The translations under genes were made by a program, and so were the position numbers. Below, piece after piece: positions 1 through 8,813 of a DNA stretch of 64,000 nucleotides. The stretch is taken from NCBI GenBank assembly GCA_028278645.1, contig JANQDZ010000096.1:1-64000 (forward strand), given 5' to 3'. The notes below the pieces were generated by a model. The model was not told the DNA's origin, made no database searches, and worked only from the letters and a program-made list of their open reading frames with translations. Within the stretch, counting starts at the first letter, position 1. Each line of letters starts with the position of its first letter. Source of the DNA: Longimicrobiales bacterium (GTDB lineage: Bacteria > Gemmatimonadota > Gemmatimonadetes > Longimicrobiales > Gaopeijiaceae).

Positions 1-276
1 GGGAGTCTCCGAGTCGCAGCGGTTGGGAAAACCCCTGGCGTTCCCGTTGTAACCCAGAGCTACCACATGTTCCAAAGCGCCGTCGGTTATGACCGTACCG
101 ACCTGCAGCCGCGCACAGGTACTCCTTTTGGCCAACTCATCGGCCATCCGCATATAGACCTCATAGAGAGGGATCCGGTCGACCTCGTGCCCGTCTACCT
201 CCTCCTGCGAGACTTCCGGGACCACGTTCAGGTAGTGGGTGTTCTCTGGGATGCCGTCTTTGTGAAGAGTGGGCAT
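1..276 (-). CDS. dCMP/cytidine deaminase family protein, 3' part cut by window
   Basis: The reading frame starts at the ATG complementary to 274-276 and stays open to the window edge, giving 92 residues. The stretch RSTCARLQVGTVI followed by LGYNGNARGFPNRC matches the N-terminal half of the ComEB/dCMP deaminase family, which deaminates dCMP to dUMP for thymidylate synthesis. In that family, RSTC-x-R-x-VG and GYNG-x-x-x-G precede the zinc-binding His-Ala-Glu and Cys-x-x-Cys motifs. Those motifs would lie outside the window, so catalytic competence cannot be judged. The N-terminal 35 residues are poorly conserved and acidic. The family call is firm; the exact substrate is inferred. Confidence 0.8.
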   Translation of the reverse strand, partial: MPTLHKDGIPENTHYLNVVPEVSQEEVDGHEVDRIPLYEVYMRMADELAKRSTCARLQVGTVITDGALEHVVALGYNGNARGFPNRCDSETP

Positions 277-687
277 GCGTGGGTTTCCTGTGGCTTTCCG
301 TGCCCGATAAGGAATCGCGAATGGGGTACGGACGAACGGTTGCGCTGACTTCGGGTTTGCGATGACAGTCTGGGGAGGAGAGTCGGTGAGGGAAAGGGGA
401 GCGCGATCCGGCCTTCGATAGCCCTAGTCCGGGAGCCAACGACCGAGGCGGGATTCAGGTGCGGCGGGCTCCCGATGCCTGGGCAAAAACCTCTTCGTCT
501 CCTCTCATAACAAGATGGTAGGCAATGCAAAACAACGACACCGCCTCCGCAGGCATAATAGGATTCTGGACATGGTTCTCTCCTTTCTAAGGTCCCGCCT
601 TTTTTCAGCGACCCGGGTACCCCGGGGCCGAACGCCCCGAGGTATCCCTGGTCTGGTTGGCCCGGGACGCCGCTGGAAAACGCCGAG
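277..687. other. Intergenic stretch with no convincing gene
   Basis: About 410 bases separate the deaminase from the small membrane protein at 688-825. On the minus strand a good ribosome site (AGAAAGGAGAG) precedes an ATG at 573, but that frame gives only 22 residues, basic and cysteine-rich. A second frame from the ATG at 556 gives 33 residues with no clear ribosome site. If a base has been gained or lost near 560 the two could be one short gene; this cannot be decided here. I see no hairpin-plus-T-run terminator or tRNA. Confidence 0.4.
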
Positions 688-825
688 TCACACCATTCCT
701 GAGGAAGCTCGGATCACAGGAAAAAGGAGCAGCGCGAAGGCTCCGAAGTAAGCCAGGACGATCCCAACAGCGCCCATGACCCATCTCGTCCGCTCCCCGA
801 ACCTCGGATGTTCGTTCTTCTTCAT
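688..825 (-). CDS. Small single-span membrane protein (45 aa)
   Basis: The ATG complementary to 823-825 is preceded by a strong ribosome site (GAAGGAGGGC). The product has a basic, polar N-terminus (MKKNEHPRFGERTRW) followed by one hydrophobic helix of about 22 residues and a short tail. The charge pattern predicts an inner-membrane protein with its N-terminus in the cytoplasm. No family is recognised. The strong ribosome site and clean helix argue that it is real although very short. Its role is unknown. Confidence 0.6.
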   Translation of the reverse strand: MKKNEHPRFGERTRWVMGAVGIVLAYFGAFALLLFPVIRASSGMV

Positions 826-1001
826 GATGCCCTCCTTCGGTTATTGAGTAGATGGGGACCGTGTCTCCCCGTGAACCTGCCCACACGTTAAGGAGGGGAT
901 CTCAGAACGGACTCAGAATTGGCAGAAGGTGGGAGGCCTGGAATCAGACCTCCATCAGAAGGGCCTGTAAGTATTTTAATGACAGGTGGTTACAATCCCA
1001 C

Positions 1002-1517
1002 TCAAACCGAGACCGGGATGCGGCCCAGGATCTCTCTCAGCGTGCTCCGGCCCCGATCTCTGGCGAACCAGGCCCGGATTTTGGGGAACCTTTCCTCCCT
1101 GGGAAGGGGCTTCAGCTCCCGCAGAAAGAGCTCCTGGAGAGCTGCCGGGCGGGGGCCCCACCATGCCACCTCCTGGAATTCCTCGTCCAGCACCATGACT
1201 ACAGGAATGGACAGCGTGCCGTTGGTGAGGTGAGCGGCCATGAGGTCGGGGTTTTCATCCCGGGACAATATACGCAGCCGAAACTTGGGAAAAGCCTCCT
1301 CCAGGCGAGCCAGGTAGGGAAGGGTATGCACGGCGTCCCCACACCAGTCTTCCGCCAGGACCAGGAGATTCCACTGGCCATGGATAGAGGAGGCCAGCTC
1401 CTCGGCTTCTCTGGAAAGGCTGGCCCTTTCGAAGATCTGATGCCAGAGAGTTTGATGTGATTGAACGGAGTCCAGGAAATCCTGGAAGGTCTCAGCCTGC
1501 AGGAATCGCTCTTTCAT
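1002..1517 (-). CDS. Thioredoxin-fold family protein, single active-site cysteine
   Basis: This 171-residue cytoplasmic protein has the layout of the bacterial thioredoxin-like family with an EDWCGDA active site (residues 56-62) and a cis-proline loop at SIPVVMVL about 45 residues later. Where a classical thioredoxin has Cys-x-x-Cys, it has Cys-Gly-Asp-Ala, so only one redox cysteine is present and dithiol exchange is not expected. An N-terminal helical segment of about 40 residues precedes the fold. It lies directly upstream of typA on the same strand after a gap of about 80 bases reading the other way. The physiological substrate is unknown; a thiol-peroxidase-like or monothiol role is possible. 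Confidence 0.75.
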   Translation of the reverse strand: MKERFLQAETFQDFLDSVQSHQTLWHQIFERASLSREAEELASSIHGQWNLLVLAEDWCGDAVHTLPYLARLEEAFPKFRLRILSRDENPDLMAAHLTNGTLSIPVVMVLDEEFQEVAWWGPRPAALQELFLRELKPLPREERFPKIRAWFARDRGRSTLREILGRIPVSV

Positions 1518-1596
1518 GGTCTTCTTCTATCTCAAACGGGCCATCCCCGACCCGGCGCTTTTCCATTCCCTTCCAACAAAATCCGCCGGGCCCCGT

Positions 1597-3477
1597 CTAG
1601 GTTTCCTTTCCCGCCCGGACCGCCTTCCTCCTTTTATTCAGATCCAACTCGAGCTTTCGAAGTCGAATCGCATCAGGAGTGATTTCGATGAGCTCGTCTT
1701 CTTCGATGAACTCCATGGCCAATTCCAGCGTGAGCTTTCTGGGTGGCTCGAGCCGGATGTTCTCGTCTGAGGCGGTGGTTCGGATGTTTGACGCCTTCTT
1801 CTCTTTACAGGCGTTGACGTCCATGTCCCCCGGACGGACATGCTCCCCCACGATCATCCCACCGTATACAGGGACTCCAGGAGCCACGAACATTGTGGCC
1901 CGCTCCTGAAGGTTGAACAGCGCGTAGCCCACCGCCACCCCTTTCCGATCCGCCACCAAAACCCCCCGCTTCCTGCCCGTCATGATCCCCGTCCACGGGC
2001 CGTACTCCAGGAACCGATGGTGCATTATTCCCTCTCCCCGGGTGTCGGTGAGGAACTCGGATCGGTACCCGAAAAGACACCTCGTGGCGATCCTGAACTT
2101 CATGCGGGTCATGCCACGATCGGTGGGGAACATCTCTTCGACCGACCCGCCCCGACCACCCATCTTCTCCATGACCACACCGACCGTGGCCTCCGGCACC
2201 TCGATGACCACCTCCTCGTAAGGCTCCATCCGGCCGCCGTTATCCCCGGTTTTTATGATGACCCGCGGACGGGACACCTGGAACTCGTACCCCTCGCGAC
2301 GCATGGTCTCCATGAGGATCGTCAGGTGTAGTTCCCCGCGACCGGAGACTGCAAACGTATCCGGGGAGTCGGTCTCCTCTACCCGAAGAGCCAGGTTCCG
2401 CTCCAGCTCTCGGAAGAGCCTGTCTCGAAGCTGGCGGCTGGTGACGTACTTCCCGGATCGCCCGGAAAAAGGAGAGTTATTCACGGAGAAGTCCACGGAA
2501 AGGGTCGGCTCCTCTACTGCGATTCCCTGGAGCCGCTCCCGCGTATCGAGGGAGGTCAGCGTGGTCCCAATCTCCACTCCTTCCACCCCCGCCAGGGCGA
2601 CGATGTCACCAGCCCGGGCCTCCTCCAAGTCCAACCGGCGAAGGCCGGTGAACTCGTACAGCTTCATGACCCGGCTCTCCTGCGCGTCATCCTCAAGGAC
2701 CTCCCCTGGAGGCCCCAGGGGGAGGAGGGCGACCTGATCTCCCACCCTCACCAATCCCCGCTCGATCCGCCCGATGGCGATGCGGCCGACGTAAGACGAG
2801 AAATCCAGGGTGGACACGAGCATCTGGAAAGGGCCGTCGGGATCCACAGCCGGCGGATGCAGATGGCCCAAAACCGACTGGAAAAGGGGCGTGAGGTCAC
2901 GGGGGGGCTGCCCTTCTCCGCCCGCCGCGTCGCCTATCCACTTTCTCGCCTCCTCCAGCTCGGTCGTGGCCCAACCCTCCCTCCCTGAAGCGTAGACAAA
3001 AGGCGCATCGAGCTGTGCGTCGTTGGCGTTCAACTCCATGAACAGCTCGAGGACCTCATCGTGGACCTCGCTCGGCCGCGCATCGGGCCGATCTACCTTG
3101 TTGATGACCACAATGGGGAGGAGTCCGATCTCCAGGGCCTTCCGGGTAACGAACCGGGTCTGGGGCATGGGCCCTTCCGCGGCATCCACCAGAATCAACA
3201 CGCCCTCCACCATGCGGAGGATCCGCTCGACCTCTCCTCCAAAGTCGGCATGTCCCGGAGTGTCGACGATGTTGATCTTCACATCCCCCCAGTGGACCGC
3301 GGTGTTCTTTGAGAGAATGGTGATCCCCCTCTCCCGCTCCAGCGGGTTGGAATCCATTACCCGATCGGCCACCTCCTCATTGGCACGGAAAATCCCAGCC
3401 TGACGAAGCATCTGGTCGACCAAAGTGGTCTTCCCGTGGTCCACATGGGCTATGACAGCCACGTTTCGAATCTGCAT
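1597..3477 (-). CDS. typA: Translational GTPase TypA/BipA
   Basis: This 626-residue ribosome-associated GTPase has all nucleotide-binding motifs: AHVDHGKTT at 10-18, the RERGITI switch I at about 48-54, DTPGH at 72-76 and NKVD at 126-129. Beta-barrel, EF-G-like and TypA-specific C-terminal domains follow; length and order are normal for the family. BipA supports 50S subunit maturation and growth under cold or other stress. The start ATG is at 3475-3477, and the lysine- and arginine-rich C-terminus is typical. It is transcribed divergently from the membrane protein at 3677. No oddities are seen. Confidence 0.97.
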   Translation of the reverse strand: MQIRNVAVIAHVDHGKTTLVDQMLRQAGIFRANEEVADRVMDSNPLERERGITILSKNTAVHWGDVKINIVDTPGHADFGGEVERILRMVEGVLILVDAAEGPMPQTRFVTRKALEIGLLPIVVINKVDRPDARPSEVHDEVLELFMELNANDAQLDAPFVYASGREGWATTELEEARKWIGDAAGGEGQPPRDLTPLFQSVLGHLHPPAVDPDGPFQMLVSTLDFSSYVGRIAIGRIERGLVRVGDQVALLPLGPPGEVLEDDAQESRVMKLYEFTGLRRLDLEEARAGDIVALAGVEGVEIGTTLTSLDTRERLQGIAVEEPTLSVDFSVNNSPFSGRSGKYVTSRQLRDRLFRELERNLALRVEETDSPDTFAVSGRGELHLTILMETMRREGYEFQVSRPRVIIKTGDNGGRMEPYEEVVIEVPEATVGVVMEKMGGRGGSVEEMFPTDRGMTRMKFRIATRCLFGYRSEFLTDTRGEGIMHHRFLEYGPWTGIMTGRKRGVLVADRKGVAVGYALFNLQERATMFVAPGVPVYGGMIVGEHVRPGDMDVNACKEKKASNIRTTASDENIRLEPPRKLTLELAMEFIEEDELIEITPDAIRLRKLELDLNKRRKAVRAGKET

Positions 3478-3676
3478 CTACCGGCCTCGAGGACGCCCAC
3501 CATCTTCTGGGAGGGAGGACAGTTGTTTTCGGAAATAGCCTTTTAAGTTAACCCTTTCTTCGTTAACGTGGTGAGCCTGATTCGGCTTTCCAACCCCACA
3601 AACAACCCCAGCGATGATCCGGCTCGAAGCCCCTGGAACGGGCCCCGCCGGGATGTGTTGAGGAACAGGACCTCCC

Positions 3677-4213
3677 ATGCAAAAGCCTCGTATCCGCCCC
3701 ACCTTTTCGGTCTTCTTGGCTCCCCAGGCCGATGAGGCCATGGCTGAGCTCCGTGACCGATTGAGGGGAACGGACTACGAGGGCTGCACCCGGTCCAAGG
3801 GTCGGTGTGCTGACTTTTTTGTTGATGAAGACCAACGCCGGGTATGGTCCCCCCACTTGTCCGTGCAGGTGGAGCCAACAAAGGAGGGCTCACTTCTCCG
3901 AGGCCGGTTCGGACCTCATCCCGAGCTCTGGACCCTGTTCATGTTCCTCTACACGGCCGTCGGGTTCATAGCCACCATCGGCCTGATGCTGGGCTTTGTA
4001 CAGTGGCAATCCGGGATGGAACCATGGGGTTTGTGGGGCTTCTGGCTCGGGGTCCCTGGCCTGGCGATCCTCTACGGTGTGTCGGCAACCGGCCAGCGCT
4101 TGAGCGCACACCAGATGGAGGAGTTGAAAGAGAGGGTCGACAGGTTGGTACAGGGACTGGAAGCCGAGGGCCGGGAGGACGGATCTCCCCAGCCTCAAGC
4201 TCCGAGGACGTAG
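3677..4213 (+). CDS. Conserved membrane protein with two helices
   Basis: The product has 178 residues. A soluble N-terminal part of about 85 residues contains a cysteine pair (GCTRSKGRC). Two adjacent transmembrane helices follow (roughly 93-115 and 122-143), and the tail is a short amphipathic helix (HQMEELKERVDRLVQGLE) ending in a polar stretch. No catalytic motif is visible and I do not recognise the family. The last 19 bases overlap the 3' end of the convergent deoxyhypusine-synthase-like gene, so the two messages are antisense there. Confidence 0.6.
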   Translation: MQKPRIRPTFSVFLAPQADEAMAELRDRLRGTDYEGCTRSKGRCADFFVDEDQRRVWSPHLSVQVEPTKEGSLLRGRFGPHPELWTLFMFLYTAVGFIATIGLMLGFVQWQSGMEPWGLWGFWLGVPGLAILYGVSATGQRLSAHQMEELKERVDRLVQGLEAEGREDGSPQPQAPRT

Positions 4214-5172
4214 GCAAACACCAGGGGCACGACGATGGTGGCGTCGGATTTAATGAGGAACTTGGGCGTCCCGGAGGCCAGCTTACCCCACGTGATTTTC
4301 TCATTGGGCACCGCACCGGAGTAACCGCCGTAGGATACCTCGGCATCGGTGATCTGGCAGAAGTAATCCCAGAACGGCACCTCCTTCTTCAGATCCTGGA
4401 TGATGCAGGGGACGGCGCAGATGGCGAAATCCCCGGCGATTCCACCCCCGATCTGGAAGAACCCCACCGATGGACGGCCCTCGTCGGCTCCGTGATTCAC
4501 CAGGTACCAGTCCATGAGCCGGTGGAACTGCTCCGTCCCCGTCACCACGCAGTCATGGTGAGGGAGTTGGCCCGACATCACCTGGGCTGCGAACATGTTG
4601 CCCAGAGTCGAGTCCTCCCATCCGGGTACAAAGACGGGGATCCCCGTCTCCTTCGCAGCCAGGACCCATGATCGTTCCGGATCGATCTGGAAGTGTTCGG
4701 TCAGCTCGGGACCTTCCAGCGCCTGAAACACGAACTCGGCTGGGGACTTCCGGACTCCGTCCCGGCATGCTGCGGACCACAGCGACAACATCCTGGCCTC
4801 AAAGTGCCGCATTACGGACTCCGGGATGCAGGTGTCCGTGACCCGGTTCATGCCCCGCCGGTAAAGCTCCTCTTCATCGGCCGCGGCCAGGCCGCGCCAG
4901 TCGGGGATCACCTCGTAGTCGTCGTGGGCCAGGAGATTAAAAACGTCTTCTTCCAGATTGGCCCCTGTGCACGAGATGGCGTGGACTTTCCCGGACCTGA
5001 TCATGCGAGAGAGGCTGATCCCGATCTCAGCCGTTGACATGGCTCCGGCAAGGGAAACCAACATTCGACCGCCGGAAATGGTGTGGCTCGCGTATGCCTC
5101 CGCAGCCGCCAAAGCCTCCCGGGCGTTGAAGTGGAGGAACTGCTCCTCCATGAACCGGCGAATGTTCTCCAT
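4195..5172 (-). CDS. Deoxyhypusine synthase-like enzyme
   Basis: This 325-residue protein follows the deoxyhypusine synthase fold: SLAGAMSTAEIG near the N-terminus, SCTGANLEEDVFN in the NAD-binding part, GGGIAGDFAI in the middle and SGAVPNEKITWGK near the C-terminus. The lysine of the WGK motif, the imine-forming catalytic residue of the eukaryotic enzyme, is retained, which suggests aminobutyl transfer from spermidine. Bacteria have no eIF5A, so the acceptor must differ; bacterial homologues have been linked to homospermidine synthesis, but that is not shown here. It follows the deacylase by 9 bases and is probably its operon partner. Confidence 0.85.
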   Translation of the reverse strand: MENIRRFMEEQFLHFNAREALAAAEAYASHTISGGRMLVSLAGAMSTAEIGISLSRMIRSGKVHAISCTGANLEEDVFNLLAHDDYEVIPDWRGLAAADEEELYRRGMNRVTDTCIPESVMRHFEARMLSLWSAACRDGVRKSPAEFVFQALEGPELTEHFQIDPERSWVLAAKETGIPVFVPGWEDSTLGNMFAAQVMSGQLPHHDCVVTGTEQFHRLMDWYLVNHGADEGRPSVGFFQIGGGIAGDFAICAVPCIIQDLKKEVPFWDYFCQITDAEVSYGGYSGAVPNEKITWGKLASGTPKFLIKSDATIVVPLVFAYVLGA

Positions 5173-5181
5173 ACGCGCCCT

Positions 5182-6780
5182 CTACTCCATCCCCTTCCTC
5201 AACACTTCACCGGCCAACACCCCGGTGAACTCCCGATCCTTGATCGCCGCCGTTCCATTCACGAACACGTGGACCATCCCCTCGGAAAGCTGATGAGGCT
5301 CGGTGAACGTCGCATGGTCGCGGAGGGTCTCCAGGTCGAAGACGATTACATCCGCGGCCATGCCCTCTTTGATGATTCCACGATCCGGGATTCGATAGAC
5401 CTGGGCCGGGAGGGAGGTCATGCTCCGGATGGCAAAAGCGAGATCGATGACCCCCTCCTCCAGGACGTATTGCCGGATTTTCCTCGGGAAGGCGCCATAG
5501 GCCCTGGGGTGAGGGACACCCTCCATCCACGTCACCAGGCTCCCGTCGGACGACCCTATGGTCCACGGTTGCTTCATGAACGTGTGGATGTCCTTCTCGT
5601 GCATGTTGAAGGAGACGATGGATGGGGAAGAGACCCTGAAGAACTCGATAGACAGGTCGATGGGGTCCATCCCACGTTCCTCCGCGACCTCGCTCAGGAG
5701 GCGACCTTCGATGGACGGATCCGGCCGGTAGCGCCTGAATTGTATCCGGTCCGCCCCCCCTCTTCGGGCCAGGTTCTCTACCATCTCCTCTCGAATTCGA
5801 GCCAGGGTCGATGGATCCTCCAAACGGGCCGTAAGGGAATCCTGGCCTCCCGCCTGAGCCCACCGGGGAAGGAGTGCGGCTGACAATCCCGTGGCCGAAG
5901 CCGGGTAGGGGTACTGATCGGCCCAGACTTCGACACCCTCGGCTCTGGCTCTTTCAATCCGATGAACGATGGCCTGGGAAAATCCCCACACATTGGGGCC
6001 CAGAACCTTGGCGTGGGTGAACACCCCGGGAATTCCGGCCTCCCGTGCCACCGTGATCACCTCCTCTACCGCGGCGATAACGCCCACCGTGTAGTCGGCT
6101 TCGTCCCTGACATGGCTCTGATAGGGCACTTCGAACTCCGCCGCCACCTTCCCCAACTCCACGTGTTCCCTCGTGTCCGAGTAGCTCCCAGGGGTATAGA
6201 AGGGGCCTGCAGAAAAACCCCAGGCCCCTTCTTCCAGGCCGGCACGAAGGAGCGATTTCATCTCCTCCAGTTCTTCGCCGGTCGCAAAGCGGTCCTCCAT
6301 GCCCATGACGGCCTGGCGGAGGGACCCGTGGCCCACCATCTGTCCCACGTTCACCCCCAGTCCGTCGCGCAGCAGAACCTCCCGCTGAGCACCCAGATCC
6401 AGAGGACTTCTCCCGTCGGGGTTCACAAGGACCATGGTGAGCCCCTGGGCCAGGAGAGGTCTGGCGTGACTGAGCTCCTCCGTGGCCAGGCCACCACCGG
6501 CATGGGTATGGGTGTCGATGAATCCCGGCGCTACATAGAGCCCGGTGGCATCGACTTCTTCCTCACCCCGTGCGTCGCCCAGATCCCCCACCGCGGCGAT
6601 GCGCCCACCTTCAAAGGCAACATCGGCATAGAGCCAGGGATTCCCCATCCCGTCGAACACCTTTCCGTTTCGGATAATCACATCGTAGGTCTCCTGGCCC
6701 TGGACCGGTGCGACCAGGAACGCGAGGGAAATGAAGAAGAGGAACCGGAACCGCCAAGGGGTCAGACCATTCTTACGCAT
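5182..6780 (-). CDS. Secreted N-acyl-D-amino-acid deacylase family amidohydrolase
   Basis: The frame extends upstream to 6921, but the ATG complementary to 6778-6780 is preferred. It begins a clear signal peptide (MRKNG, hydrophobic core, cleavage after APVQGQE) and gives 532 residues, normal for the family. The amidohydrolase core shows DVIIRNGKVFDGMGNP, the metal-binding APGFIDTHTHAGG and later HVRDEADY and FTHAKVLG. Family members are zinc enzymes that remove acyl groups from D-amino acids or act on related imides. A role in salvaging cell-wall or peptide D-amino acids in the periplasm is inferred. It lies directly upstream of the deoxyhypusine-synthase-like gene. Confidence 0.85.
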   Translation of the reverse strand: MRKNGLTPWRFRFLFFISLAFLVAPVQGQETYDVIIRNGKVFDGMGNPWLYADVAFEGGRIAAVGDLGDARGEEEVDATGLYVAPGFIDTHTHAGGGLATEELSHARPLLAQGLTMVLVNPDGRSPLDLGAQREVLLRDGLGVNVGQMVGHGSLRQAVMGMEDRFATGEELEEMKSLLRAGLEEGAWGFSAGPFYTPGSYSDTREHVELGKVAAEFEVPYQSHVRDEADYTVGVIAAVEEVITVAREAGIPGVFTHAKVLGPNVWGFSQAIVHRIERARAEGVEVWADQYPYPASATGLSAALLPRWAQAGGQDSLTARLEDPSTLARIREEMVENLARRGGADRIQFRRYRPDPSIEGRLLSEVAEERGMDPIDLSIEFFRVSSPSIVSFNMHEKDIHTFMKQPWTIGSSDGSLVTWMEGVPHPRAYGAFPRKIRQYVLEEGVIDLAFAIRSMTSLPAQVYRIPDRGIIKEGMAADVIVFDLETLRDHATFTEPHQLSEGMVHVFVNGTAAIKDREFTGVLAGEVLRKGME

Positions 6781-6860
6781 GCGACTCTCCGAGCCAGGAT
6801 GGGTCACCGAACGTGTGAATCTGCACTGTGTCAGGGAGCGGTCGCCAGGGTGGGGTGGAG

Positions 6861-6892
6861 AAAAAAAAGGAGCCCAACCGTAGTCGGGCCCC
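6861..6892 (-). terminator. Rho-independent terminator
   Basis: On the minus strand a ten-base-pair stem (GGGGCCCGAC with GTTGGGCTCC, two G-T pairs) with a four-base TACG loop is followed at once by eight T residues. It sits 25 bases after the stop of the small gene at 6918-7109 and terminates that transcript. Confidence 0.9.
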
Positions 6893-6917
6893 TTCCAGTT
6901 AACCGAGAACGAGGTCG

Positions 6918-7109
6918 TCACTCCTCCTCGATATACCCTCCCTCTCGAAGCAATTCCCGAAGCCGGCTCTCCCGATCAGGGAGAGAGGTCCGTGCGATCA
7001 GGCGCGCAAAGCGGATCCGGTCATCTTCCGTGACCTTGTCCAGCACCCCAATGGGAGCTCCGTAGCGGAGGAGAATCCTTTTGGCATCCACAGCCACTGA
7101 GTCGTTCAC
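6918..7109 (-). CDS. Small soluble protein of unknown function (63 aa)
   Basis: The frame is open to 7229, but a GTG complementary to 7107-7109 has a perfect ribosome site (AGGAGGGTAC) and starts the helical, charged segment; the upstream residues look like leader. The product is cytoplasmic, rich in Arg, Leu and Glu (LLREGGYIEEE at the end), and has no recognised domain. It ends just before a strong terminator, and apaG lies upstream in the same direction, so the two may be co-transcribed. Confidence 0.55.
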   Translation of the reverse strand: MNDSVAVDAKRILLRYGAPIGVLDKVTEDDRIRFARLIARTSLPDRESRLRELLREGGYIEEE

Positions 7110-7238
7110 GTACCCTCCTTTACCCTCCTTCTTCCGCCGAATGGACCAAGAGGCGGAATCACATAAGTTTAGCCCATTCGGACAGGTTTTCCAAACTGTG
7201 TTTTCCCCTGGAAGGGGGTGCGGTTCCACAGCACCCTT

Positions 7239-7643
7239 CTAGTTCATCTCCTTCTCTTCCGGACCCGGGAGATAGGCCGCCAGGGCGAACCGCGGCACCA
7301 GAGCTCTGAAGCGTGATCCGTCCGGCCGTTCGAAGGTATAGTGGCCTTCCATATACCCGGCTGGAGATTTGAGGACGCAGAAGCTTTTGTACTCGTGGGT
7401 CCCTCCCGGATTGAGAAGGGGCTGTTGGCCTACCACACCCTCGCCGTTCACCTCCGAGTCTTCCCCCGCCGAATCGTGGATTTTCCAATGGCGGAAAAGA
7501 AGCTTCGCATCCGCCTCTCCTCGGTTCTCCATCTCCACGTGGTAGGTGAAAACAAACCGCCCCTCGTCTACCGACGAGTCGACGAGAGAGAACGCCGGGC
7601 GAACCCGGATGAGGATACCATCGGTTGTCTTCTCGTAGTCCAT
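7239..7643 (-). CDS. apaG: ApaG family protein
   Basis: This 134-residue protein is a single immunoglobulin-like beta sandwich of the ApaG (DUF525) family: FTYHVEMENRGEADAKLLFRHW, the conserved GEGVVGQQPLLNPG turn and SPAGYMEGHYTF are all present. ApaG is genetically linked to cobalt and magnesium resistance and diadenosine tetraphosphate levels in enterobacteria, and the same fold occurs in an F-box protein; its biochemical action is unclear. It is transcribed divergently from the metalloregulator at 7837, with a structured intergenic region between. Confidence 0.93.
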   Translation of the reverse strand: MDYEKTTDGILIRVRPAFSLVDSSVDEGRFVFTYHVEMENRGEADAKLLFRHWKIHDSAGEDSEVNGEGVVGQQPLLNPGGTHEYKSFCVLKSPAGYMEGHYTFERPDGSRFRALVPRFALAAYLPGPEEKEMN

Positions 7644-7701
7644 TCCCTTGCCCAGGAGGTTTTGATGGGGCCAAACTGTCCGATCGCCTTTATCTTAAGT
7701 A

Positions 7702-7747
7702 CCCCGGACTCAAGCGGTGGATGCAACCGCTGAGGCAGTAACCCCGG
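7702..7747. promoter_or_regulatory. Nested inverted repeat between apaG and the MntR-type gene
   Basis: The plus strand can fold with an inner stem CTCAAGCGGT / ACCGCTGAG (one bulged A, seven-base loop) enclosed by an outer stem CCCCGG / CCGGGG, with an internal GCAGTAACC bulge. It lies about 90 bases before the regulator start and about 60 before the apaG start on the opposite strand. It matches no riboswitch I know. It could be a leader structure or the dyad operator of the adjacent metalloregulator. Confidence 0.35.
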
Positions 7748-7836
7748 GGCTTTCACCGTCGGGGCACTTGCCGTCGGATCCGCCGCCGCCAGAGCAGAAA
7801 CCACCGGGTCCGAGTTTCCTGAGGAGAGCCTGAATC

Positions 7837-8577
7837 ATGGCCGATGAGACCTCCGGTCTCTCACGTTCCGTCGAAGACTATCTGAAGGCCATCTACTCCA
7901 TTAGTGAATCCGGAGAGCCGGCCTCCACTTCCGCCATCGCCGAGGTCCTGGAGGTTCAACCGGCGTCTGTCACGGGCATGGTGAAACGCTTGGCCGAGAC
8001 AGGTTTTCTGGAGCACGTCCCCTATCGGGGCGTACGGCTTACCGAGGAAGGCAAGCGGGAGGCTCTTCAAATCGTCCGACGCCACCGGGTTCTGGAGACC
8101 TATCTCGCTGAGCGGCTCGGTTATCGCTGGCAGGACGTGCATGACGAGGCCGAGCGCTTGGAGCACGCTGCATCCGATCAGCTCATCGACCGAATGGCGG
8201 CGGCCTTGGAGCACCCGAGCCACGATCCCCACGGTGCCCCCATACCTACCTCCTCTGGGGAAGTGGAGGCGACGGGGTCTCTTACCCTCGCGGAGCTGAG
8301 TCCGGGGGACGAAGCCATCGTCCGAGCGGTTAGGGACGACGACAGTGAAGGCCTCCTGGCCGTAGAGGCGGCTGGGCTCCTCCCCGGAGCCAGGGTCAAC
8401 GTTCTCGGGCGCACTGCTTCGACCCACGTCTTCACCCTCAAGGTCGAAGACAAGGGAAAAAGTGGCGCGGGCCGTGCCTCACGGGATGGACCGGCGGGGG
8501 GAAGACTGGAGGTGCCTCTGGACATCGCCGAGCGAGTGTATGTCACCCTTTCGTCCCGCGGTAGGGACCACACGTGA
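7837..8577 (+). CDS. DtxR/MntR family metal-dependent transcriptional regulator
   Basis: This 246-residue cytoplasmic regulator has the DtxR layout. The winged helix at residues 5-65 contains SVEDYLKAIYSI and VLEVQPASVTGMVKRLAETG as recognition region. A dimerisation and metal-binding helix follows (VRRHRVLETYLAERLGY, then HDEAERLEHAASDQL with the usual His and Glu ligands). The C-terminal FeoA/SH3-like domain begins near 150. Such proteins sense Mn(II) or Fe(II) and repress uptake genes or activate export. Its target is not evident; the nested inverted repeat upstream may be its own operator. The 3' end overlaps the uridine kinase remnant by four bases (GTGA). Confidence 0.9.
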   Translation: MADETSGLSRSVEDYLKAIYSISESGEPASTSAIAEVLEVQPASVTGMVKRLAETGFLEHVPYRGVRLTEEGKREALQIVRRHRVLETYLAERLGYRWQDVHDEAERLEHAASDQLIDRMAAALEHPSHDPHGAPIPTSSGEVEATGSLTLAELSPGDEAIVRAVRDDDSEGLLAVEAAGLLPGARVNVLGRTASTHVFTLKVEDKGKSGAGRASRDGPAGGRLEVPLDIAERVYVTLSSRGRDHT

Positions 8578-8783
8578 GTAACCGCATCATCCTTGGGGTG
8601 GCTGGGGGAAGTGGGTCAGGTAAGACCACGGTGGTGGATCAGTACATGCAAACCGTTCGGCCCATGCACCAGGCCTTCGTCGAGGGGAGTCGGGCGTTCG
8701 CCGACATCCTCATCCCGGAGGGGGGAAGGAACCAAGTGGCCATTGACCTCCTGGTTTCCCGCCTGAGGACGGCCGTGGCATGA
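8574..8783 (+). pseudogene. udk: Uridine kinase with large internal deletion
   Basis: The 69-residue product joins two distant parts of uridine kinase. Residues 1-21 give the first strand and P-loop (GVAGGSGSGKTTVV). Residues 22-67 match the family C-terminus: QYMQTVRPMH, then ADILIPEGG and VAIDLL, compared with QYQKTVRPMF and ADIIVPRGG in E. coli Udk. About 140 residues carrying the substrate pocket, catalytic Asp and lid are absent, yet the frame is intact. A normal enzyme has about 210 residues. It starts at GTG overlapping the previous stop. The protein cannot phosphorylate uridine; a genomic deletion or an assembly collapse are both possible. Confidence 0.85.
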
Positions 8784-8813
8784 ACCGAGAGGGGGGAGGG
8801 TGACCCCCTACCC

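Noticed and set aside
455-573. Possible tiny genes on the minus strand
   Set aside because: The ribosome site leads into a 22-codon frame and the neighbouring 33-codon frame has no ribosome site; not enough support to call a gene.
5962-7065. A 367-codon plus-strand frame
   Set aside because: Antisense to the D-amino-acid deacylase signal peptide and metal motifs; high GC makes long antisense frames common here.
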